Assembly: GCA_934193515.1 (NCBI GenBank) | Contig: CAKPVJ010000007.1 | Span: forward strand, 11,802 to 75,801 | Length of the DNA: 64,000 nucleotides | Source: an uncultured Megasphaera sp. | GTDB taxonomy: Bacteria; Bacillota; Negativicutes; Veillonellales; Megasphaeraceae | Direction of reading: 5' to 3' | Shown: positions 25,826 through 34,298 of the stretch, piece by piece | How positions within the stretch are numbered: position 1 is the stretch's first letter | Layout: every line of letters begins with the position of its first letter | Program-made: the position numbers and the translations under genes | The notes under the pieces: model-generated | The model's database searches: none | Told to the model about the DNA's origin: nothing | What the model saw: the letters and a program-made list of their open reading frames with translations, nothing else

Positions 25826-27013
25826 ATGGCATCACAGGAAATGTATCGATTAGGCTCACAGAGTTCTGTCATTCGTGAACTTTTTACATATGGACAAGAA
25901 CAAGCCAAAATTGTCGGCAGAGAAAATGTCTTTGATTTTAGTATCGGCAATCCGACCGTGCCGGCACCGGCCTGTATCAAAGAAGCTATTGAAGATATAT
26001 TGACAACTCGTGAATCAGCAGCAGTTCATGGATATACGGCAGCGGCAGGTGACTTGGCGGTACGGCAGGGATTAGCAGAGTATATGAATACTACCTACGG
26101 CGCCAATGTGACAGCCAACCATTTTTATATGACGTGCGGTGCTGCAGCATCCCTTACGATTACGCTCAAAGCGTTGACGGAAAGTCCGGAAGATGAAGTG
26201 ATTTTGATTGCTCCTTTCTTCCCGGAATATACTGTTTTTGTTGCCAATGCCGGTGCTAAAACAGTGATTCTGCCGCCGGATACCAAACATTTCCAAGTAT
26301 CGCTGGAAGCATTGGAGCAAGCCATTACGCCGCATACGCGTGCCGTTATTATCAATTCGCCCAATAATCCGTCCGGCGTCGTATACTCGGCTGCTACGTA
26401 TGAAAAAGTAGCTGCGCTGCTGACGAAAAAATCAGCGGAAATAGGGCATCCTATTTACATTATTTCGGATGAACCGTATCGGGAAATCGTATATGACGGA
26501 CTGCCTATTTTATATGTGCCTGCATTTTACAACGATACGATTATCTGCTATTCGTACAGTAAATCATTGAGCCTTCCGGGTGAACGTATTGGATATATTC
26601 TTGTGCCGCCATGTGCAGCAGACGCCGATACGATATATAAGGCAGTCTGCGGTGCCGGCCGGGCGATGGGATTTGTCTGCGCGCCGCATTTATTCCAGGA
26701 TGTCATTTTAAAATGCATGGGGCAAACGTCGGATATGAACATCTATGACGAAAACCGCAAGTTGTTGTACAATGGACTTAAAGAACTGGGATATGACTGC
26801 GTATATCCGAGTGGCGCATTTTACCTTTTTGTCAAAGCACCGGAGAACGATGCCAGCGCTTTTTCTGAAAAAGCCAAAAAGCTCAACTTGCTGATTGTAC
26901 CGGCAGATAGCTTTGGCTGCCCGGGGTATGTACGTGTATCCTATTGTGTAGAGCCGGATATGATAAAACGTTCGTTTACGGCTTTCAAAAAACTGATAGA
27001 CCAATATACATAG
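25826..27013 (+). CDS. Class I PLP-dependent aminotransferase
   Basis: Fold-type I aminotransferase of 395 residues related to aspartate/aromatic aminotransferases. Visible landmarks: FDFSIGNPTVPAP near the N terminus, INSPNNPSGVVY, ISDEPYREIVYDG with the PLP Asp, the Schiff-base Lys in YSYSKSLSLPGERIGY, and the substrate-carboxylate Arg in YVRVSYCVEP. Next to an aromatic permease and IOR, it most likely deaminates aromatic amino acids to aryl-pyruvates, though aspartate or alanine cannot be excluded. Confidence 0.88.
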   Translation: MASQEMYRLGSQSSVIRELFTYGQEQAKIVGRENVFDFSIGNPTVPAPACIKEAIEDILTTRESAAVHGYTAAAGDLAVRQGLAEYMNTTYGANVTANHFYMTCGAAASLTITLKALTESPEDEVILIAPFFPEYTVFVANAGAKTVILPPDTKHFQVSLEALEQAITPHTRAVIINSPNNPSGVVYSAATYEKVAALLTKKSAEIGHPIYIISDEPYREIVYDGLPILYVPAFYNDTIICYSYSKSLSLPGERIGYILVPPCAADADTIYKAVCGAGRAMGFVCAPHLFQDVILKCMGQTSDMNIYDENRKLLYNGLKELGYDCVYPSGAFYLFVKAPENDASAFSEKAKKLNLLIVPADSFGCPGYVRVSYCVEPDMIKRSFTAFKKLIDQYT

Positions 27014-27029
27014 AGAAGAGGCTTGAATT

Positions 27030-28367
27030 ATGACAGTATATGATGAATATCAAACGAAACGGTGTACGGCAGACGTAGCAGTACAGCTTGTTCGAGACGG
27101 TGACTGGGTCGATTATAGTCAAACATGCTCGTTTCCTACGGACTTAGATGCTGCGTTGGCAAAACGGCGGGATGAACTGCACGACATCAACGTCAGAAAT
27201 GCGATTTCCTGTCGGCCGATTCAAGTAGTAGAACAAGATCCGGAACGTAAAACATTCACATATAATTTATGGCATTGTTCTGGGTTAGACCGGAAATATT
27301 TGGATGCAGGGCGTGCGTTTCATTCGCCCATGATTTTCCGCAACTGCAGCTCGTACTATACGCGCGGCTATGCGCCGGTTAATGTGGCGATGATTACCGT
27401 AGCCCCTATGGATAAGCATGGCAATTTTAATTATGGGCTGACAAACTGCTGTCAACAGGCCATGTTGGATGCGGCTGACAGAATTATTTTGGAAGTCAAT
27501 GAAGAAATGCCGGTTATTTATGGAATGGAAAATGACCATATCCATATATCTGACGTGGACTGTGTAGTAGAAAGTCATGCGCATTTGTGTACAGCACCTA
27601 ACCGGGCGGCCAGTGATATTGACCGGCAGATAGCAGAAAAAATTTTCCCGTATCTGCACAACGGTATGACACTGCAGCTTGGCATTGGCGGCATGCCCAA
27701 TGCGTTGGGCGTACTCATTGCCGAATCAGATTTAAAAGATTTAGGTATGCATACCGAGTTGATGAGTGATGGATACCTTGATTTATACAAAGCAGGAAAA
27801 ATTACGAATAAAAAGAAAAAACTGCAGAAAGGAAAAGGCGTCTTTTCCATTTGTCTTGGCTCTAAAGAATTGTATGAATTTTTAGATCACAATCAGGACA
27901 TATTATCGGCGCCGATGCACTATGTCAACAATCCGGAAACGATTCGCCAGCTGGATGATTTTATATCCATCAATGGCTGTATTGCCATGGATTTGTACGG
28001 ACAGGTTTGCTCTGAATCTGCCGGCACACGGCAAATCAGCGGTACTGGCGGACAACTGGACTTTGTGACTGGGGCATATATGGCAGAACATGGCAAAGCA
28101 TTTTTGGCTATGCCGTCGATGCATGTCGATAAACAAGGTGTCCGTCATTCACATATCCTGCCTAAGTTTACAGAAGGGGATATTATTACGACACCCCGGA
28201 CGCAGGCACCGTATATGGTAACAGAATACGGCGTGGCGAATTTATCCGGTTTATCGACTTGGCAGCGAGCAGAAGCTATTATTAATATCGCGCACCCTGA
28301 TTTTAGAGAAGAACTTATCAAAGCTGCTGAAGAACAGCGTATTTGGCGGCGGAGTAATAAACGATAG
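27030..28367 (+). CDS. CoA-transferase of the acetyl-CoA hydrolase/4-hydroxybutyrate CoA-transferase family
   Basis: Family I CoA-transferase, 445 residues, of the Cat1/AbfT/butyryl-CoA:acetate class. The presumed catalytic glutamate is Glu243 in GMHTELMSDGYLDL; the late motif YMVTEYGVANLSGLSTWQRA is family typical. It follows the aminotransferase by 16 bases. The simplest role is arylacetyl-CoA + acetate to arylacetate + acetyl-CoA, conserving the thioester energy made by IOR. It is only distantly similar to AbfT at 58823 in this window, so the two have distinct substrates. Confidence 0.85.
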   Translation: MTVYDEYQTKRCTADVAVQLVRDGDWVDYSQTCSFPTDLDAALAKRRDELHDINVRNAISCRPIQVVEQDPERKTFTYNLWHCSGLDRKYLDAGRAFHSPMIFRNCSSYYTRGYAPVNVAMITVAPMDKHGNFNYGLTNCCQQAMLDAADRIILEVNEEMPVIYGMENDHIHISDVDCVVESHAHLCTAPNRAASDIDRQIAEKIFPYLHNGMTLQLGIGGMPNALGVLIAESDLKDLGMHTELMSDGYLDLYKAGKITNKKKKLQKGKGVFSICLGSKELYEFLDHNQDILSAPMHYVNNPETIRQLDDFISINGCIAMDLYGQVCSESAGTRQISGTGGQLDFVTGAYMAEHGKAFLAMPSMHVDKQGVRHSHILPKFTEGDIITTPRTQAPYMVTEYGVANLSGLSTWQRAEAIINIAHPDFREELIKAAEEQRIWRRSNKR

Positions 28368-28390
28368 TTTTCGTATCACCCCTCTTGCTG

Positions 28391-28434
28391 TCTGCCGGAG
28401 TAATCCTTGCCTCCGGCAGACCCCGTTACCGGGG
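28391..28434 (+). other. Two adjacent hairpins between CoA-transferase and OFA carrier genes
   Basis: A perfect 10-bp stem (TCTGCCGGAG/CTCCGGCAGA) followed at once by CCCCG/CGGGG with a TTAC loop. No T-run, so processing or attenuation rather than a plain terminator. Confidence 0.5.
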
Positions 28435-28468
28435 GCGTGATACGGTGGCATACAACAGAAAGGTATTG

Positions 28469-29668
28469 ATGGAGGCGATGTTTCATATACAACGACAAAT
28501 ACGCTGGCTGTATTTACTGCTCAGCGTAGTACTATTGCTTTGTTTGGGACTGATTTATGCCTGGTCTATTTTTCGGGTTCCCTTGGAAAGTGAATTTGGC
28601 TGGTCAAAAGCAGAAACATCTATTACGTTTTCTATTTCTATGATGATGTTTTGTTTAGGCGGCGTTGTTTCCGGTGTTTTAACAGAACGGCGCGGTGTAC
28701 GCACCACCTTGATGCTATGTGCGGTATTATTGGCAGCCGGTTTTGCAGGCGCTTCCGGCATACATTCATTATGGGGCATATATGCTGCGTATGGCGGCTT
28801 GGCCGGCTTAGGTGCTGGGCTGGGATATAATGCGGTTATCAGCACGGCCGTCAGATGGTTTCCAGATAAACAGGGATTCGTATCCGGCATATCGTTGATG
28901 GGATTTGGTTTTGGCGCGATGATTTTGGGAACGTTGGGAGCCAGCTTGATTGTGACAGTTGGCTGGCGGCTGACCTTTTTGCTTATTGGCATAACGTTCG
29001 GCATTCTCGTTCTCTTAGGAGCTGTCCTTCTGCGTCCTGCACCAATGGAATTTTTGCAGCAAATGAAGCGTTCTATGAAAGGACGCAGAGCGTTTTTAGA
29101 AGACGTGGATTTTCGGCAAATGCTGCGCCGGAAAAATTTTTGGTTGTACGTTTGCTGGGCCGCAGCTCTTGGGGCAGGCGGTTTGGCAGTTATTAATATA
29201 TCCGCATCGTATGCGAGTGGATTTTTGGGAGGTGATTTGACAGAAGCGGCAGCTATTGCAGGCATTGTATCTGTTGCCAATGGTATAGGACGTGTCGCGT
29301 TCGGCCAGTTGTTTGACAGCAAAGGATATAAAGTTACCATGCTGGGTGTGAGTTTGACGTTTCTTTTGGCCGGCATCGCGTTGTTAGGCGCGGAATATAC
29401 AGGCCAGTTGGCAATTCTTGTCGCAGGCTTTACGCTTATTGGTCTTTCGTATGGCGGTGTTACGCCTACTAATTCTGCCTATACAGCTTATTTTTTCGGA
29501 CAGAAGCACTATGCCCTTAATTTTAGTATTATCAACCTAAATCTAATTGTTGCTTCCTATATAGGGCCTATGTGTGCCAGCGGCGCACCGATGACGGCGT
29601 TTCTGATTATGATAGGATTAGCTGTAATTGGCATTAGTTTGTCTTTTGTCATAAAAACTCCTTCGTAA
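28469..29668 (+). CDS. MFS transporter, OFA (oxalate/formate antiporter-like) family
   Basis: Carrier of 399 residues with 12 predicted helices. Start at ATG 28469 with AAAGG upstream; in-frame codons back to 28385 lie in the hairpin leader and look untranslated. YAWSIFRVPLESEFGWSKAE after helix 1 and the RRGVR loop are typical of OFA members. Family members exchange or export monocarboxylates. After the CoA-transferase gene this would suit export of the arylacetate product; that is an inference. Confidence 0.8.
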   Translation: MEAMFHIQRQIRWLYLLLSVVLLLCLGLIYAWSIFRVPLESEFGWSKAETSITFSISMMMFCLGGVVSGVLTERRGVRTTLMLCAVLLAAGFAGASGIHSLWGIYAAYGGLAGLGAGLGYNAVISTAVRWFPDKQGFVSGISLMGFGFGAMILGTLGASLIVTVGWRLTFLLIGITFGILVLLGAVLLRPAPMEFLQQMKRSMKGRRAFLEDVDFRQMLRRKNFWLYVCWAAALGAGGLAVINISASYASGFLGGDLTEAAAIAGIVSVANGIGRVAFGQLFDSKGYKVTMLGVSLTFLLAGIALLGAEYTGQLAILVAGFTLIGLSYGGVTPTNSAYTAYFFGQKHYALNFSIINLNLIVASYIGPMCASGAPMTAFLIMIGLAVIGISLSFVIKTPS

Positions 29669-29677
29669 CAACGATAT

Positions 29678-29756
29678 AAAAGCGTGCTGCGTACGGTACT
29701 GCTTCTTTACGACACAAACCAACTCCCAAAGAAGCATTGTATGGCAGCACGTTTTT
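29678..29756 (+). terminator. Long imperfect hairpin with T-run
   Basis: AAAGCGTGCTGC and GCTTCTTT pair with AAAGAAGC and GCAGCACGTTTTT on the other arm. It ends the ior-CoA-transferase-carrier transcript. Confidence 0.65.
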
Positions 29757-29837
29757 ATGTGTATGCCTTTCTTGCATAATTTTGGGGGATTGCGTACAAT
29801 ACAGATAGACATTACTAGAGAAATGAAGGTGCAGTTT

Positions 29838-31034
29838 ATGAACGAAATGATAAAAAAGCTGGTTGATACATACGGCCCAAAGCTTATCGACAATCGCCGG
29901 TATCTCCATGCGCATCCAGAATTATCTTTTAAGGAAACGCAGACAGCCGCATGGATTAGAGAGCATCTGCAGGCTGCAGGGATTCCCATGCTGACAGGAA
30001 TTCACGGCAACAGTACAGTCGGGTATCTAAAGGGCAGCACCGATGGCCCGGCGATTGGCTTTCGGGCAGATATTGACGCATTGGGTCTTGCAGAAGAAAA
30101 TGACCTGCCGTATAAAAGTCAGTGTGACGGTGTGATGCATGCCTGCGGTCACGATGCCCATACGGCAGTACTGCTGGCCATGGCAGAAATACTGGCACAG
30201 CATAAAGAACTGATTCATGGCACGATTTATTTTATTTTTCAGCAGGCTGAAGAATTTTTGCCCGGCGGCGCTAAAGGGTTGGTAGAAGACGGGCTGATGG
30301 ATACCTTAGATTATATGTTTGGCTGGCATGTCAGTGCTATGGACAAAGTCGGCACAGCTGATATTGCAGCCGGTGTCCGCACGGCGGCTGTAGGTACGTA
30401 TGATTTGAAAATTACCGGCAAAGGCGGTCACGGCGGTTCGCCGCATCAATGCAACAACCCGATTATTCCGGCAGCGGAACTAGTCAGTGCTATAAATTTG
30501 ATTCCGGCATTGAAATGCGACCCATTGGCCAACTGCACCGTATCGGTCAGCAACCTGATTTGCGGTGTTGCCGGTGTAGATAATGTACTGCCGGAAACGG
30601 TTGTCATGGGTGGGAATATTCGCAGTCTGCGCACAGATGTACGAGATTTTGCCATGGCTGAAATTAAACGATTGGCTGAATCTATCAGCGCTGCCCATCA
30701 ATGCCAATGTGATGTACATTTGGTATATGGGTATCCGGCATTGGACGTTGATGCAGCTTGTGCAGCCATTATGGAAAAAGCAGCGCAGGAAACAGGCTTG
30801 ACTATAGAGAAGAAAAATCCCAGCCTGGGGGCTGAAGACTTTGCGTATTACAGTCAGAAAAAGCCGGCTGGATTTGCTCATTTGGGTTTGGCAGATCCGA
30901 CGGGAGTTCATGCACCTACGCCGCATCACAATCCGGGCTTTTACATTGATGATACCAAAGGACTGCCATTGGCACTGCAGTTTATTTTGACGACATATCT
31001 GATGGCAGTGAAAGAGTTAAAAGAAACGAAATAA
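29838..31034 (+). CDS. M20 family amidohydrolase (IAA-amino acid/hippurate hydrolase type)
   Basis: Zinc amidohydrolase of 398 residues. Start at 29838 preceded by AAGGTG. Motifs: LIDNRRYLHAHPELSFKE, MHACGHDAHTA with metal-binding Cys/His, QQAEEFLPGGA with the catalytic Glu, and the small-domain GGHGGSPHQCNNPI. This branch of M20 includes hippuricase, N-acyl-amino acid hydrolases and IAA-conjugate hydrolases. Beside an arylacetate-forming cluster, hydrolysis of aryl-acyl amino acid conjugates is an attractive but unproven role. Confidence 0.85.
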   Translation: MNEMIKKLVDTYGPKLIDNRRYLHAHPELSFKETQTAAWIREHLQAAGIPMLTGIHGNSTVGYLKGSTDGPAIGFRADIDALGLAEENDLPYKSQCDGVMHACGHDAHTAVLLAMAEILAQHKELIHGTIYFIFQQAEEFLPGGAKGLVEDGLMDTLDYMFGWHVSAMDKVGTADIAAGVRTAAVGTYDLKITGKGGHGGSPHQCNNPIIPAAELVSAINLIPALKCDPLANCTVSVSNLICGVAGVDNVLPETVVMGGNIRSLRTDVRDFAMAEIKRLAESISAAHQCQCDVHLVYGYPALDVDAACAAIMEKAAQETGLTIEKKNPSLGAEDFAYYSQKKPAGFAHLGLADPTGVHAPTPHHNPGFYIDDTKGLPLALQFILTTYLMAVKELKETK

Positions 31035-31098
31035 TGCTGTCGGGACATATAGTTTCTTGACAATGTGTGTAAAATACGTTACACTACTTACAAGTAAA

Positions 31099-31187
31099 TA
31101 AACAGGGAGCTGATGAAATCGGCTGAGAGGAAGCTTATAGCTTCGACCTATAACCTGATTTGGATAATGCCAACGTAGGATAATATG
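31099..31187 (+). ncRNA. TPP riboswitch (THI element)
   Basis: Classic conserved core: GGGAGCTGATGAAATCGGCT, CTGAGAGG, then GACC, AACCTGATTTGGATAATGCC and AACGTAGGATA. An intrinsic terminator follows 16 bases later, so high thiamine diphosphate should stop transcription of the thi genes downstream. Confidence 0.95.
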
Positions 31188-31203
31188 ATGTACAGACTAT
31201 CAG

Positions 31204-31233
31204 CAGAGGCGGTTATCCGGCCTCTGTTTTTTT
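31204..31233 (+). terminator. Expression-platform terminator of the TPP riboswitch
   Basis: CAGAGGC/GCCTCTG stem with a 9-base loop followed by eight T. Confidence 0.85.
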
Positions 31234-31268
31234 ATATAGACCTATAGTTTGACCACGTGAGTGAGCGA

Positions 31269-31324
31269 GAGTTCATGAAGGGGTACACCACCGCGGGTGT
31301 AGTTCCTTTGTGAACTCTTTTTTT
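31269..31324 (+). promoter_or_regulatory. Second leader hairpin-terminator just before thiS
   Basis: GAGTTCA/TGAACTC closing stem with GAAGG/CCTTT continuing, an inner GTACACC/GGTGTA stem enclosing ACCGCG, then seven T. It is a second possible stop between riboswitch and thiS. It may correspond to a reported RNA motif upstream of thiS genes, which I recall but cannot confirm. Confidence 0.6.
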
Positions 31325-31340
31325 AGTAGGAGGTGTCAAA

Positions 31341-31544
31341 GTGATTACTGTCAAAATCAATGGACGACAGGAGCATTGGGACTGTCCCATGACGATTCAG
31401 CAATACCTGCAAACGCAGGGGCATGCGGCAGCACGTGTTGCGGTAGAGCAAAATGGCCGTATTGTTCCCAAAAGCGCGTACGCGGCGCAATCCATAGAAG
31501 ACGGTGATGCCGTAGAAGTCGTGTCGTTTGTAGGAGGAGGCTGA
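31341..31544 (+). CDS. thiS: Sulfur carrier protein ThiS
   Basis: Ubiquitin-like sulfur carrier, 67 residues, GTG start behind AGGAGGTG. The C terminus SFVGGG ends in the diglycine that is adenylated by ThiF and converted to thiocarboxylate. First gene of thiSFGH, under the TPP riboswitch. Confidence 0.93.
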   Translation: MITVKINGRQEHWDCPMTIQQYLQTQGHAAARVAVEQNGRIVPKSAYAAQSIEDGDAVEVVSFVGGG

Positions 31545-31550
31545 TATACC

Positions 31551-32186
31551 GTGCTGACACAGGAAGAAATATATGACGCATTGTGCAAGCGACACGGCAA
31601 AGCAGTACAAGATAAACTAGCCAACGCCCGCGTAGCAGTTGCTGGTTTGGGCGGCCTAGGCTCTAATATTGCCATTTCCCTAGCACGGATTGGCGTAGGT
31701 CATTTGCATCTCGTCGATTTCGATAGGGTAGATTTGACCAATCTGAACAGACAACATTATTTTATCCGTCATTTGGGAGCATATAAAACCGATGCATTGA
31801 AAGAACAAATTTTGCAAATCAATCCGTATATCCAGGTAGTGACGGACTGCTTGAAAATTACGGCAGACAGCGTACCGGCTTTATTTGCAGGCGAGGATAT
31901 TATTTGTGAGGCCTTTGATGTGCCGGAACAAAAGGCGATGCTTGTCAATGCGGTTTTAGAAACCCTGCCGGAAAAGATATTGTTGTCCGGCAACGGTATG
32001 GCAGGATACGGCAACAGCAATGCCATTCGGACACGACAGATTTTACCGCGGTTTTATCTTTGCGGCGATGAAGTCAGCGGCAATGACATGAAATCGCTGA
32101 TGGCACCGCGTGTAGCTATTTGCGCTGCTCATGAAGCCAATATGGCGGCAGCGCTGATTATTGAACATCTAGGAAAAGAGGAATAG
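31551..32186 (+). CDS. thiF: ThiS adenylyltransferase ThiF
   Basis: E1-like adenylating enzyme of 211 residues, the short clostridial form (E. coli ThiF is about 250). ATP site VAVAGLGGLGSNIAISLARIG near residues 24-44, then LVDFDRVDLTNLNRQ. It activates the ThiS C terminus. GTG start 6 bases after the thiS stop. Confidence 0.9.
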   Translation: MLTQEEIYDALCKRHGKAVQDKLANARVAVAGLGGLGSNIAISLARIGVGHLHLVDFDRVDLTNLNRQHYFIRHLGAYKTDALKEQILQINPYIQVVTDCLKITADSVPALFAGEDIICEAFDVPEQKAMLVNAVLETLPEKILLSGNGMAGYGNSNAIRTRQILPRFYLCGDEVSGNDMKSLMAPRVAICAAHEANMAAALIIEHLGKEE

Positions 32187-32189
32187 AAG

Positions 32190-32948
32190 ATGACTTGGAA
32201 ATTAGGGAACCATGAATTTCAATCTCGTTTTATTTTAGGCTCCGGCAAATATTCACTGACATTAATCAAAGCGGCAGTGGAAAACGCAAAAGCAGATATT
32301 GTGACACTGGCACTGCGCCGTGTCAATGATGGCGGCATGGCCAATATTCTCGATTATATTCCTGAAAATGTAACGCTGCTGCCTAATACGTCCGGCGCCA
32401 GAAATGCCGATGAAGCCGTACGGATTGCCCGTCTGTCCCGAGAATTATGTCAAAGTGATTTAGTAAAAATTGAAATCATGCGGGACAGCAAATATTTGCT
32501 TCCGGACAACTATGAAACGATTAAGGCGACAGAAATTCTTGCTAAAGAAGGATTTACAGTCCTTCCCTATATGTATCCTGATCTGAATGTAGCCCGTGAC
32601 TTGGCCAATGCAGGAGCTGCGGCTATTATGCCGCTGGGTGCGCCGATTGGCACGAATAAAGGCCTTTGCACGAAAGAATTTATTCAAATCCTCATCGATG
32701 AAATCGACCTGCCGGTTATTGTAGATGCCGGAATTGGCAGACCGTCTCAGGCATGCGAAGCCATGGAAATGGGAGCTGCTGCTATTATGGCCAATACGGC
32801 GATTGCAACTGCCGGGGATGTGCCGCGCATGGCAGAAGCATTTCGCTTAGCTATTGAAGCAGGTCATTTGGCATACACGGCAAAATTAGGCCGTGTGCAG
32901 GACAAAGGTGCCGCTTCTTCGCCGCTTACGGGATATTTACGCGATTAA
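32190..32948 (+). CDS. thiG: Thiazole synthase ThiG
   Basis: TIM-barrel enzyme of 252 residues that condenses dehydroglycine, deoxyxylulose phosphate and ThiS thiocarboxylate to the thiazole phosphate. Conserved FQSRFILGSGKYS N terminus, VTLALRRVN with the strand, VLPYMYPDLNVARDLANAG, MPLGAPIGTNKG and VDAGIGRPSQACEAMEMGA. Three bases after thiF. Confidence 0.95.
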   Translation: MTWKLGNHEFQSRFILGSGKYSLTLIKAAVENAKADIVTLALRRVNDGGMANILDYIPENVTLLPNTSGARNADEAVRIARLSRELCQSDLVKIEIMRDSKYLLPDNYETIKATEILAKEGFTVLPYMYPDLNVARDLANAGAAAIMPLGAPIGTNKGLCTKEFIQILIDEIDLPVIVDAGIGRPSQACEAMEMGAAAIMANTAIATAGDVPRMAEAFRLAIEAGHLAYTAKLGRVQDKGAASSPLTGYLRD

Positions 32949-32960
32949 GGAGGAACAGTC

Positions 32961-34190
32961 ATGAAGGATGAACATAAAGATGAACACGTTAACGAGAGTA
33001 TTATCAGCGAAGAAGCTAAAGCGTTTTTGGAAAAAGAAAATCGTAGCGACCATATGAAATATATGCCGGATATGGAAGTATTGGACAGCGATTTGCTGGA
33101 TAAAGTGGTTCATGATATGGAAACATACGATTATGACCGTTATACGGCACAGGATGTACGCAATGCGCTGCAGCATGACCGAAAAACGCCGGAAGATTTT
33201 CGAGCCCTGCTCTCGCCGGCGGCGCTGCCTTTCTTAGAAGAAATTGCCCAGCAGGCAAAAATAGAAAAGGAAAAACATTTTGGCAATTCCGTCTGCTTGT
33301 TTACGCCGATTTACATTGCCAACTATTGTGAAAACTTTTGTATTTACTGCGGATTTAACCGCTACAACCATATCCGCCGGGCTCAGCTGACCTATGATGA
33401 AATCGATAAAGAAATGGCTGCGATTGCCAAGACAGGACTGCAGGAAATACTGATTTTGACAGGCGAAAGCCGTAACAAATCGACGGTTGAATATATTGGG
33501 GAAGCTTGTAAGATAGCTAGAAAATATTTCCGTATTATTGGGCTGGAAGTATATCCGATGAACAGCGAAGATTATGCATATCTGCATGAATGCGGCGCCG
33601 ATTATGTGACGGTCTTCCAGGAAACCTATCATGCTGATAAATATGAAACGCTTCATTTAGCAGGCCATAAACGGATTTTCCCGTATCGGTTTTATGCGCA
33701 GGAACGGGCTTTGAAAGGCGGCATGCGCGGCGTAGGCTTTGCTGCGTTGCTGGGCCTTGACGATTTCCGCAAAGATGCGCTGGCAACAGGGATGCATGCC
33801 TATTACCTGCAGAAAAAATATCCGCAGGCAGAAATTGCGTTTTCCTGTCCGCGTCTTCGCCCGATTATCAACAATGATAAAATCAATCCGATGGATGTAC
33901 ACGAAGCACAACTTTTGCAGGTCGTTTGTGCATATCGGCTCTTTATGCCTTTTGCCAGCATTACCGTATCGACACGTGAATGTGCCCGCGTCCGCGATAG
34001 CTTGGTACAGATTGCGGCAACTAAAATTTCTGCAGGCGTCAGCACGGCAATTGGCGAACATTGTGCGGAAGCAGAAGATAAAGGCGATGCCCAGTTTGAA
34101 ATCTCGGACACGCGCTCTGTGGATGACGTATACCAAAGCCTGCTGCAGCATGACTTGCAGCCGGTTATGGCCGAATATATTTATGTTTGA
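32961..34190 (+). CDS. thiH: 2-iminoacetate synthase ThiH (tyrosine lyase)
   Basis: Radical SAM enzyme of 409 residues that splits tyrosine into dehydroglycine and p-cresol. The [4Fe-4S]/SAM motif is CENFCIYCGF (CX3CX2C). Conserved FGNSVCLFTPIYIANYC before it, and the C-terminal ISAGVSTAIGEH region. Completes the anaerobic thiazole branch; ThiH rather than ThiO fits an anaerobe. p-Cresol is the by-product. Confidence 0.94.
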   Translation: MKDEHKDEHVNESIISEEAKAFLEKENRSDHMKYMPDMEVLDSDLLDKVVHDMETYDYDRYTAQDVRNALQHDRKTPEDFRALLSPAALPFLEEIAQQAKIEKEKHFGNSVCLFTPIYIANYCENFCIYCGFNRYNHIRRAQLTYDEIDKEMAAIAKTGLQEILILTGESRNKSTVEYIGEACKIARKYFRIIGLEVYPMNSEDYAYLHECGADYVTVFQETYHADKYETLHLAGHKRIFPYRFYAQERALKGGMRGVGFAALLGLDDFRKDALATGMHAYYLQKKYPQAEIAFSCPRLRPIINNDKINPMDVHEAQLLQVVCAYRLFMPFASITVSTRECARVRDSLVQIAATKISAGVSTAIGEHCAEAEDKGDAQFEISDTRSVDDVYQSLLQHDLQPVMAEYIYV

Positions 34191-34225
34191 TTGACTCCTA
34201 TATACCTCAATACTATATATACATA

Positions 34226-34268
34226 GAACCTCTCTGCGGCAGATGGCTTATCTGACGCAGAGAGGTTC
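34226..34268. terminator. Bidirectional terminator between thiH and the lipid kinase
   Basis: Perfect 13-bp stem GAACCTCTCTGCG/CGCAGAGAGGTTC with an inner AGAT/ATCT, lying between convergent genes. Confidence 0.8.
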
Positions 34269-34298
34269 GTTTAGTTTAGGCATATATAGTATATACTT

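Noticed and set aside
31235..31325. T-box riboswitch before thiS (ACCGCGG resembles the T-box antiterminator core)
   Set aside because: Only about 90 bases separate it from the TPP riboswitch, with no room for a specifier loop or stem I, and thiS is not an aminoacyl or amino acid gene.
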